Shown one piece after another: positions 55,896 to 64,000 of a stretch of DNA of 64,000 nucleotides. The notes beneath the pieces are model-generated. The model worked only from the letters and a program-made list of their open reading frames with translations, had not been told where the DNA came from and did no database searches. Position 1 is the first letter of the stretch, and every line of letters starts with the position of its first letter. Location: positions 38,190,112 to 38,254,111 of the forward strand of contig NC_037091.1 in assembly GCF_002994745.2 (NCBI RefSeq), read 5' to 3'. The position numbers and the translations under genes were made by a program. This DNA comes from Rosa chinensis. Taxonomy: Eukaryota > Streptophyta > Magnoliopsida > Rosales > Rosaceae.

Positions 55896-58559
55896 TGTAA
55901 TAACCTGTTCTTAATGGAGTTACTGTAGTTTAAAAAAAAATGGCAAACACACTTTCTGTTTTTAAGGACTAAAACACGGGAATGTTTGTTCCTGTTCATG
56001 ATTAAATTCCTGCTTTCTGCAGCTCCCTCTCTCTCACCCTCTCTTTTCTCGTCCGAAAACAGAGCCTTTGCTCTCAACTCTCTCTCTCGCTTCACCGACC
56101 ACCAGGCAGCACCACATCTCCTCCCACCCCTTCAAGACGATCGTGCGCAGCTGCAGGAGGCGGCCTTGCGCTGCAGAACCACCGGAGACGACGGCGGAGG
56201 CCGAAAAAATCCGTTTTTGTTCCAAGCTTGATAACTCGAGCTACCGGCCACGAAACCTTCCCAAACTTCACCCACAGGTTCGCCTTGACCTTCTGGAACT
56301 CCCAGAACCTCCCTTGCACGGCGTCGCTGCCTCTGGAAGCGGCTGGAACTCGAACCCGGTTGCACCGAAAACTTCGATCAGGTATATCTCGAGTTGTAGA
56401 GCTTGGTTTTGATTGATTCTTGAACCAGTGAGTTCACCATGATGTTCTTAACAACTTTCCAGAAGGAATCGAGGCCTGAGGTTGCATTTTTTACGTCGAA
56501 CTTGGAGCTCGCCGGTTTCTGGGTTTTTTTCCGGCCAACCCGACTGTTTGAGGTATTTTCTATCCCTTCCGGTCATTTTCAGCTTACATGCTAGTTAGGA
56601 AAGTCATTAGGCTTGATGAGACGAAGCAGAGCAGCCTGGCCCCGACACCATTAGTGGTGGTCGGCGGCGGCTCTGCCACTAACTCCGGCGGCCATTTCCG
56701 GCCACTTCCGGGGGTCACATGGATGGTTTCTGTACATTTTTAGATTCTATACTTCGATACGATCATTTCGATATATTATACGCAATTTTTCGATATCGTA
56801 TGATTTAGTTATGAATTTTACGATTTCGATCGATTTCGATCGTTCGATTTATGATCTGTGAAGATCAGACCGTTGAATGGACTTGAAATTTAAATATGTT
56901 GATCGTATGACTGACCCGATGACTTTTTGTGGTCACGGGCGAAGATCCGACCGTTGGATCTTCGTATAATGGTGAAATGGTGTTTTGGAAGTCGATTCGT
57001 GAGAATCCGACCGTCGGATTTTCTTATAAATCTGAGGAGATGTTAATAAAGGCGATTCAGGAAGATCGGACCGTTGGATCTTCGTGATAATTTTGGGAGG
57101 ATGATCCAAAGGGCGATCCGTGAGGATCTGACCGTTGGATCATCGTATAAATTCGATCCGACCGTTGGATCATTGTGTAAAGTTGATCTGACCGTTGGAT
57201 CATTGTATAAATTCGATCCGACCGTTGGATTGTCATTTGTTTTATGTTGTGAGTTGTTGGCTAAACTCAAGTCATTTATGATTAGGTGATTAACGGTTTT
57301 TACTTGGGCGAGCGAGTTTTGGTGTGATTGTGAGAGTGAAGACGCAGCGGGATCAGAGGTGAGTAAACCTCACGTGGATCTTATTATGATTCGAGTACCT
57401 TCAATTAATTTATTTTCTGTGGTAATTGTGTGAAAATGTTTATGGAATAAATATTTGTTTTAAATCATATGGACTTGATCAACTACGGTCCATAGGTAAG
57501 TAAAATGATTTAATTATACAAAAAGAATTTCCTGGTTTTCTTGTGTGAACTATAGTTGGTATTAGTGGTCACTCCTGAGTGGGTGATTACGTATATATAT
57601 ATTTACGTGATTATATACGAATTGGTGTGACATTGAAGAGTGTGAAATGGTGATGATTTATTTATTTTGGATTGAGATGTGACGTACCATAATTATATTT
57701 GATGAACATGATTGATGAGTTCTTGTTGATATTCTTGATTTATATTGGAGGAGGTATAGAGTGGAGAACATAGGGTTCTGAGGACAGATGTCCGAAGTTC
57801 GACGGTTAAGGATAACCGGAGTGTTTGTGTTCTGAGGACGGGGATGTCCGAAGTTCGACGGTTATAGTGTTAACCGGAGTATATTGTTCTGAGGACGGGG
57901 GGTGTCCGAAGTTCAAGGGTTATTAAACCTGGCGATATGTCGTTTACTTGCACCTAGGCCAAGGTGACTGTAGCGACGTGGTTAGAGCTCTAACGTATGG
58001 TCAAGATGGACCGAAGTGGTGGTATGGGAGTTGGGTGTTGTAGGACCAGTGTGGTGTATTGTGATTTGAGGATTGTGAAAATGTATTCCTTGTGGTTTTT
58101 CATGAGTGGGTTGATGTCTCCTTGCAGACGTATTACAGTTGGATTTTTACTTGATTTGTAAGATTTATAATTTAATAAATCAACAGTTCCTTCTTGTTTA
58201 CTCATACGGGCTGTCATGGCTTACCGGGTTTTGTGTTGTTGCAATTCCCGGTACACTATTCAAACGGTGTAGCGGGTAATCCTACAGGACAGAAGAATCA
58301 GGAAGGAGATCGAGCTGTGTAGAGTAGCTGCATGTAATACTCTGTTTTTTCTATTGAGAGGTTTGTTATGCTCATTTAGAGCTTTACAATCTTACTTGTA
58401 AGAGTGAGTTGTAATAATTAACTCGAGGTTTTCGAGATTGAATTTTTGAGTGGCGTGTGGTGTGGTTGTTCAGAGAAAAAAATTCTGAATGTTAATTGTT
58501 GTAGTTGTTTAATTCATGTTTCGGATTTGAAATTGTTATTCAAAATTCGGGGCGTGACA
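55896..58559 (+). mobile_element. 2.66-kb solo LTR nested in the copia LTR
   Basis: Starts TGTAATAACCTG, ends GGGGCGTGACA, with the exact 5-bp TSD CTTTA (55891-55895 and 58560-58564). It contains repeats of GATCCGACCGTTGGATC (57065-57230) and three units of TTCTGAGGAC ... TGTCCGAAGTTC (57775-57920), and no transposase, gag or pol. The TG...CA ends and 5-bp TSD mark an LTR; lack of internal parts means a solo LTR. A related end occurs at 28861-29367. Small frames in its GC-rich start (55986-56412) are not convincing genes. Confidence 0.85.
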
Positions 58560-61500
58560 CTTTAAGAGCTGATTCTCCATTACTGATTTCCTTTGATTTA
58601 TCACCTCCCCGCAAGCTGACGGGGCATGCACGAACAGGAAGCTTGAGAACTAGAGAAGAGAATCTAGCGGAAGGCAAACCTTTGGTAAATAGATCTGCAA
58701 TCATATCAGTTGTGCAGAGATAGCGAACTGTAAGCTCACGACGGACTACCTTTTCACGGACATAGTGATAATCGACTTCCACATGGCGAGTACGGCTGTG
58801 AAATACTGGATTAGATGCTAGAGAAAGAGCGCTGATATTGTCACACCATAAAGTTGGACAAGAGAGAGGCAATATGAGGTCTTTGAAGAGATGTCGAAAC
58901 CATGAAATGGTTGCTGCTGTATAAGCTAGCTGACGATATTCAGCTTCCGTGCTTGATCGAGAGACACCTCCTTGTTTCTTAGAAGACCAAGAGATTAGAT
59001 TAGGACCCAAATAGATGCAAGAGCCACCCGTAGATATTCGTGTATCCGGATCTCCAGCATAGTCCGCATCAGAGAAAGCATTAATGTTGAAAGAACCAGG
59101 CCGATAAAAGAGACCATGAGTTGGAGTTTTCTTGATGTACCTGAGAATACGCTTTACTGCAACCCAATGTGTGGTAGTAGGTTTATGTAAAAATTGACAT
59201 ACTTGATTAACAGCAAAAGCAATGTCTGGACGTGTGATGGTGAGGTATTGAAGAGCTCCGACAACACTTTGAAAAACAGTAGGATCAGATAAGGCATCAC
59301 CATCATTAATACTCAAACGTTTACCACTAACAGCTGGAGTGGCGAAGGGTTTGGCATCAATCATATCTGTGCGACGTAAGAGATCAAGAGCATATTTAGA
59401 TTGAGTGAGAGAGAGACCAGCAGCAGAACGGTGAACTTCAATACCCAAAAAATAATGCAGATTGCCTAGATCCTTCATAGAGAAGAGCTTGCCCAAACGA
59501 GTAATGAGTGTAGCAATAGAAGATGAATTATTGCCCGTGATCAGAATATCATCAACATAGATTAATAAATAAATTATCACAGTTCCAGAATGGTAGACAA
59601 ATAGGGAAGAGTCAGCCAAGGAAGCCACAAAACCAAGTTCTTCAAGGTAGGAGGAGAAGCAAGAGAACCATGCCCGTGGTGCCTGTTTTAGGCCATATAA
59701 TGACCGGTTTAATTTGCAAACAAACTGAGGGAACTGAGCATCAACAAATCCAGTAGGTTGTTTCATGTATACATCCTCAGTGAGAAATCCATGTAGAAAG
59801 GCATTTTGAACATCTAACTGTTTAACAGACCACCCAAAATTGACGGCAATAGCAAGAATAAGTCGTATGGTGGAATGCTTAACAACAGGACTGAAAGTCT
59901 CACCATAATCAACACCTTCACGTTGATGGAAACCGTTTGCCACTAATCGTGCTTTATATCTCTGTATCGAACCATCAGAATGCCTCTTGATCCGAAAAAC
60001 CCATTTATTGGGTAAAATATTCATGGTAGAGGATGGTGGAACAAGAGTCCATGTACCAGCTTGCTGAAGTGCATTGAATTCATCATTCATGGCATGACGC
60101 CATTCAAGTTGTTTCACCGCTTGACTATAAGATTTGGGTTCAATGAGATTGGTTGGAGCAGAAGCAACAGCAGCATATTTGGGATTTGGTTTTCGGATTC
60201 CACACTTGCCTCTTGTAAGCATATTGTGAGGTGGTAATACTGGTGGAGGAGGAGGCGCTGGTGGGGTAGCGTCATGGGCATTGTGAGAAGGGGATGGAAT
60301 TGTGAAGGGAGGAGAATTTACAGTTGAAGGTGGGTGAGAATGTGGAGAAGAAGAAGGAAGAGACGTTGGATTTGGTGGGATTGTAGGAGCTGCAGTTTGG
60401 GTAGGTGAATTCGGCAAAGGAGTGGTATTAGTTGGGGTTGAAGTGTGTGGAGGAGAATTAGGCAGAGAAGGAATGTTTTGTGGAGGAGAATTCGGCAGAG
60501 TAGTGTGATGTGGTGTTGAATTTTGTGGAGGAGAAAAAGTAGGTGGGATAATTGCAAGGAATGGTGACAAGGACCGTTCAGGAGCAGTAGTAATGGTCTT
60601 ACGAAAAGGGAAACAAGATTCATTAAATATTACATTTTTGGACAGATAGACTCTTCCTGAGATGGGATCTAGACATCGATACCCACTGTGATTTAAAGAA
60701 TAACCAATAAAAACACATTGTTTAGACCGAAAAGCAAGTTTGTGTGTATTATAGGGACGCAAACAGGGATAGCAAGCACATCCAAATGTACGAAAGAAGG
60801 TATATGTAGGCGAATGCCGAAATAATTTTTGATAAGGAGATGAGAATTGTAGGACTTTTGTGGGTAAGCGATTAATGAGAAAAAGTGCAGTATTAATGGC
60901 CTCAACCCAATATTGGGAAGGCATTGAGGCATGAGCAAGCAAGGTTAAGGCAGTATCAACAAGATGTCGATGTTTGCGTTCAGCACGTCCATTTTGTTGA
61001 GGGTGATGAGGACAAGAAAGGCGGTGATGAACTCCTTTTGAGGCCAAAAATTTTTTAAAATTGTTATTAACATATTCACCACCACCATCAGTTTGGAAAG
61101 ATTTAATCGAACAATTAAATTGATTGTGGATGTAAGTATAAAAATCAACAAAGATAGAAAAAGCTTCATGTTTAAATTTCATTGGGAAGATCCAGGAGTA
61201 ACGAGAAAAATCATCCACAAATATAATATAATATTTAAATCCTTGAATTGATAGACAAGAGGACGACCAAACATCGGAATGAACTAATTGAAATGGAAAA
61301 AGGGAAACAGACTCTGATATATGAAAAGGCAAGTGTTTAGCTTTGCCCAATTGACATGACTCACAAAAGGAAATATTATTTGACCCTGAGAATGGCAAAT
61401 CGCCATTATTCATAAGTTGATTCAAGACTGGTGAAGCGGGATGACCTAGGCGCGAATGCCATAACTGAGCATTGACCCGAGAACCGACAAAAGCAAAAGC

Positions 61501-62991
61501 ACGATTATTTGGAACATTTGGGGAAAACTTGAGAGGATAGAGACCATTACTACTCGCTCCGTGCAAAAGGGTCCTCCCCGTCGTTAAGTCCTTCACATAA
61601 AAGGCATGAGGATAAATAAGCATATAACAATTATTATCATTAAGGAAACGGTTAACAGAGATCAAATTTGTAGAGGCTTGGGGACAATGGTACACATTAC
61701 GTAATTTAAAGGTAGTGGTGGGAGTAGAGAAAGAAGAAGAACCAGTGTGTTGGATGCCCAAACCGAAACCATGATTAATACCTCCAACATTGTCGGGTCC
61801 ATGATATTCCACAGGGTGGACTAGATTGCCCAGGTTGGAAGTGATGTGAGTGTTGGCACCAGTATCGAATAGCCAAGAATTATTGGAAGCAGATGGGGAA
61901 GCATGAGCCGCCATGGCAGAAAGACGCTGAGTAGGAACACGACCCTCATAGGCATGATTCATTCGGTTATAGCAATCAATGGCGGAATGGCCAGTCCGAC
62001 CACAAATTTGACAAGGGTAGCGGGTGGTAGTGGTGGAGTGAGTGTGAGAAGAAGAGCCCATACGAGACATTGGAGGAAAATTGGAAGGTGGTGGTCCAAG
62101 GATCGAAGAACCGTGTCCAAAGTTACGACCATTAGAAGAAGAGGATGAAGGGAGGGATGCAGAGACAAGACGAGTAAGGGCACCACGAGTAGAGTGTGGT
62201 CCACGGCCAAAAGGAAAACCACGACCGCCACCACGGCCAACACGGTGTGGATGAGCAACTAGAGCGGTAGTTCCTGTGTCAATCCCCAATGCAGTTTGGC
62301 TTTGCATCCTTCGTTCAGCATTGAGTAATAAAGCCTCCAAGGCATCATAAGTAATAGGTGTGTCTCGTGCTTGGGCAGAACTGACAGTGTTTTCATACAT
62401 TGATCCGACATTATTCATAATGATGGCAACCAAATCAGTTTCAGAGACAACATGTCCAGCAAGAGCCAAATTATCGGCTATACCATTAATTTTGTCAAGG
62501 AAGTCAGAGATTGAAAGATCACCACGAGTAGTACGAAGAAGCTCGCTGCGAAGCTGAAGAATGCGATTTTGAGACTGAGAGGCATATCGCTTTTCAAGAG
62601 AGACCCAAGTTGCATGAGAGGAAGTGGAGCGAGCCATAGTGGCAAGGACAGAGGAAGTAAGAGATCCATTGATCCAGCTGAGCACCATCTGATCTTGTTG
62701 AATCCATGCATCATAGTCGGGATTGACAGTATCAGTGAGGGTTCCATTTGCATCTTTAAGAAAACAAGGAGGGCATTTGTGAGAGCCATCAATGAAGGCC
62801 ATGAGATTACGACTGCGCAAGGTGGGAACAAGTTGAGCGAGCCAGAGGGAATAATTGGTCCTATCGAGTTTGATATTCAAGAAGTTGGAAATGGAAGGAG
62901 TAGTGATGGAAGTGGTGCTGGAAATGGGACTGGAAACGGGACTGGAAATGGAAGAGGAAATAGTAGTGGAAGTAGTACTGGAGGTAGTCAT
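58540..62991 (-). CDS. Ty1/copia Gag-Pol polyprotein (intact)
   Basis: 1,483 codons without a break. Order: Ser/Thr-rich start, UBN2 gag (LDRTNYSLWLAQLVPTLRSR), zinc knuckle CQICGRTGHSAIDC, protease WLFDTGANTHIT, GAG-pre-integrase LWHSRLGHPASPVL, integrase with HSDVWSS, FQTDGGGEY and NGRAERKHR, a Pro/Ser-rich linker, RT (KWVFRIKRHSDGSIQRYKAR, QLDVQNAFLHGFL, YVDDILITG), and RNase H (DADYAGDPDTRISTGG, STEAEYRQLA, DLFTKGLP). It replicates the element through RNA. The nested LTR replaces the last few codons after ESALK, which should not affect RNase H. It lies between matching LTRs and could be autonomous. Confidence 0.95.
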   Translation of the reverse strand: MTTSSTTSTTISSSISSPVSSPISSTTSITTPSISNFLNIKLDRTNYSLWLAQLVPTLRSRNLMAFIDGSHKCPPCFLKDANGTLTDTVNPDYDAWIQQDQMVLSWINGSLTSSVLATMARSTSSHATWVSLEKRYASQSQNRILQLRSELLRTTRGDLSISDFLDKINGIADNLALAGHVVSETDLVAIIMNNVGSMYENTVSSAQARDTPITYDALEALLLNAERRMQSQTALGIDTGTTALVAHPHRVGRGGGRGFPFGRGPHSTRGALTRLVSASLPSSSSSNGRNFGHGSSILGPPPSNFPPMSRMGSSSHTHSTTTTRYPCQICGRTGHSAIDCYNRMNHAYEGRVPTQRLSAMAAHASPSASNNSWLFDTGANTHITSNLGNLVHPVEYHGPDNVGGINHGFGLGIQHTGSSSFSTPTTTFKLRNVYHCPQASTNLISVNRFLNDNNCYMLIYPHAFYVKDLTTGRTLLHGASSNGLYPLKFSPNVPNNRAFAFVGSRVNAQLWHSRLGHPASPVLNQLMNNGDLPFSGSNNISFCESCQLGKAKHLPFHISESVSLFPFQLVHSDVWSSSCLSIQGFKYYIIFVDDFSRYSWIFPMKFKHEAFSIFVDFYTYIHNQFNCSIKSFQTDGGGEYVNNNFKKFLASKGVHHRLSCPHHPQQNGRAERKHRHLVDTALTLLAHASMPSQYWVEAINTALFLINRLPTKVLQFSSPYQKLFRHSPTYTFFRTFGCACYPCLRPYNTHKLAFRSKQCVFIGYSLNHSGYRCLDPISGRVYLSKNVIFNESCFPFRKTITTAPERSLSPFLAIIPPTFSPPQNSTPHHTTLPNSPPQNIPSLPNSPPHTSTPTNTTPLPNSPTQTAAPTIPPNPTSLPSSSPHSHPPSTVNSPPFTIPSPSHNAHDATPPAPPPPPVLPPHNMLTRGKCGIRKPNPKYAAVASAPTNLIEPKSYSQAVKQLEWRHAMNDEFNALQQAGTWTLVPPSSTMNILPNKWVFRIKRHSDGSIQRYKARLVANGFHQREGVDYGETFSPVVKHSTIRLILAIAVNFGWSVKQLDVQNAFLHGFLTEDVYMKQPTGFVDAQFPQFVCKLNRSLYGLKQAPRAWFSCFSSYLEELGFVASLADSSLFVYHSGTVIIYLLIYVDDILITGNNSSSIATLITRLGKLFSMKDLGNLHYFLGIEVHRSAAGLSLTQSKYALDLLRRTDMIDAKPFATPAVSGKRLSINDGDALSDPTVFQSVVGALQYLTITRPDIAFAVNQVCQFLHKPTTTHWVAVKRILRYIKKTPTHGLFYRPGSFNINAFSDADYAGDPDTRISTGGSCIYLGPNLISWSSKKQGGVSRSSTEAEYRQLAYTAATISWFRHLFKDLILPLSCPTLWCDNISALSLASNPVFHSRTRHVEVDYHYVREKVVRRELTVRYLCTTDMIADLFTKGLPSARFSSLVLKLPVRACPVSLRGGDKSKEISNGESALKVSRPEF
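58565..58603 (-). repeat. Copia 3' LTR, inner part
   Basis: 39 bp, the start of the 3' LTR on the minus strand (TGATAAATCAAAGG), split from 55700-55895. Confidence 0.9.
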
Positions 62992-63057
62992 CGGAACAAG
63001 GGAATGGGAGGAGGGAAAAAAAAATTTCTTTGTCGTTAGACTAGGGCTGTGATACCA

Positions 63058-63292
63058 TAAAAGAGAATGATTATGGAATAGTATTTTGCATACCTCAAAC
63101 GTGAGATTGCTTTTCTATTTAAATTACAGTTGGGTTCATATACAATTAATGTGTGATTCAATGATAATAACAGTTACAAAATCAGAGAGCTAGAATCAAG
63201 CTAATTAAGACAAAAGGAAATAATGACATTGATAGAGAATGATTCACTCTTTAAGAGCTGATTCTCCATTACTGATTTCCTTTGATTTATCA
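63058..63292 (-). repeat. Copia 5' LTR
   Basis: 235 bp, one base different from the 3' LTR. Followed on the minus strand by the primer-binding site. Confidence 0.95.
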
Positions 63293-63345
63293 GACTGAAG
63301 CTGATGTTCTGTATTCCACAGTCTCAATATTGAATCCTGGAACAT
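63293..63345 (-). pseudogene. ARF GTPase fragment, switch I exon part
   Basis: Minus strand reads GFNIETVEYRTSAS, which joins in frame-like fashion to VWDVGGQDN at 55699 once the copia element and one TSD copy are set aside. The N-terminal exon with the P-loop (GLDAAGKTT) is not visible to the right. Confidence 0.75.
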
Positions 63346-63624
63346 CAGAATCATTGAATTTCACAAGGCAACCTAGTAAATTTCACAGAACAAGATCACT
63401 ATCTGATGTATTTGCGAGAGCTTGGTTCTGATGTATTTGATGTTTCCGGGTATAGTAGCCTAGCCATTTCAAGGCTTTATAATCCATACTCACTATCTGT
63501 ATTTTATTCCAGTGTTGCACAAAAAGTTTGTTTCTTATAATAAAAAGATGAAGAAGGCAGACACAGAGTGTGTTTACTATATAAGAAAAAGAAAAAAAAA
63601 TAAGCAGAGAACATGCATGCACAG
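63346..63624. other. Spacer
   Basis: AT-rich, no gene recognised. Confidence 0.4.
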
Positions 63625-64000
63625 TGTTAATGTCTAAAAGTTCGGCGGTAGCCGAACCTTCGTTAACGCTGATCCGGTGGGCGGATCGATGTTTATGATG
63701 TTCTCAAAGCTTCCACTGCCTGTCGAGTAAAATACAAAGGGCGTCAGAGGGAGACCGCGCTGGGCGGTCTTCGACTCTCCGATGCCTAAGTTAGTCAATG
63801 TATTTAGGTTGACAAAGTGACAGTAGGTAAGTATTGAATGCCTAATTAATGAGGAGAGAGGAGAGAACCTTTTATAGGTAAGGAAGAGGAGGTCCTTCTC
63901 TTTGTTTTCGATGTGGGACTGAAATGTTTCAGTTCCCAGCTCTGGGAGCTACTGATGCCATTTTGGCACGGCGCGTGGCGGCGCGTCGGCGGTGATCTGG
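63625..64000 (-). mobile_element. Partial gypsy-like LTR
   Basis: The plus-strand left end TGTTAATGTC is the LTR 3' end on the minus strand (GACATTAACA). On the minus strand it has TCCCACATCG, then a TATA box CTATAAAAGG (63871-63880), then GGAGAGTCGAAGACCGCC. It runs off the right edge, so orientation is from promoter order only. Confidence 0.6.

Larger units (their letters stand above)
55700..63292 (-). mobile_element. Complete young copia element (with nested solo LTR)
   Basis: LTRs of 235 bp: the right LTR is 63058-63292; the left LTR is 55700-55895 plus 58565-58603, split by a nested insertion. The exact 5-bp TSD GACTG lies at 55695-55699 and 63293-63297. Minus-strand LTRs run TGATAAATC ... 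CTCTTTTA. The LTRs differ at one base (a T/A near 55763 versus 63122). The primer-binding site TGGTATCACAGC (63046-63057) is of the initiator-Met tRNA type, and a GGGGAGG polypurine tract sits at 58604-58612. About 4.9 kb without the nested LTR. Inserted into an ARF exon. Confidence 0.95.

Noticed and set aside
56034..56412. GC-rich frames at the start of the 2.66-kb LTR
   Set aside because: Overlapping in four frames, not conserved with a recognised domain; likely LTR sequence.
60318..62258. Leu/His-rich frames in the copia coding region
   Set aside because: Shadows of the intact 1,483-codon polyprotein.

Overview
The window is plant nuclear DNA, most likely from a eudicot. It carries TIR-NB-LRR (TNL) resistance-gene relics with intact-looking GT/AG splice sites, plant Ty1/copia and Ty3/gypsy LTR elements, L1-type LINEs with plant RNase H and zf-RVT domains, and exon fragments of plant proteins (an inactive FtsH, an SYD-type SNF2 helicase, CWC25, ZNF598/Hel2, a serine carboxypeptidase, ARF). 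A Rosaceae-like genome is possible but I cannot prove it. I found no clearly intact host gene. The only long intact coding regions are retrotransposon genes.

Layout. 1-4725: a minus-strand copia element (pol running off the left edge, spacer, gag, leader, 5' LTR). 4726-15340: a broken TNL cluster (TIR tail, NB-ARC scrap, decayed TIR exon, LRR exons) invaded by a MITE, a 1.27-kb MULE, a hAT-like element, an antisense copia relic and a 2.34-kb solo LTR. 15721-16835: a LINE-type retroposon with 17-bp target-site duplications (TSDs). 19287-26563: a MULE with 9-bp TSDs that carries a ZNF598-like RING exon. A 5.4-kb CACTA element (TSD GTT) that carries LisH-like and FtsHI exons is nested inside it. 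26900-27150: the 3' end of another TNL. 27582-31180: a LINE cut by an LTR fragment, in turn cut by a CACTA end that carries carboxypeptidase and SNF2 exons. 32017-33225: a fold-back element. 33271-34065: a truncated LINE. 34353-35666: a Harbinger-like element. 36288-37017: a CWC25 first exon joined to a coiled-coil gene fragment. 37414-41279: gypsy LTRs, a hAT element and truncated gypsy pol. 41280-44085: a CACTA end with a 1,390-bp perfect-looking tandem duplication. 45723-53850: a second copia 5' end, a second TNL series (TIR scrap, copia relic, well-kept TIR exon, LINE, NB-ARC relic). 53876-63350: an ARF pseudogene with introns, split by a young complete copia element (55700-63292). That copia's 3' LTR is in turn split by a 2.66-kb solo LTR. 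63625-64000: part of another LTR.

The elements do not work together as a pathway. The region is a nested transposon landscape within a decaying TNL cluster. Its most notable feature is that several DNA transposons (CACTA and MULE) carry intron-containing pieces of unrelated host genes. Many boundaries are supported by terminal repeats plus exact TSDs read directly from the sequence. Some TNL paralogues provide empty-site or flank comparisons.
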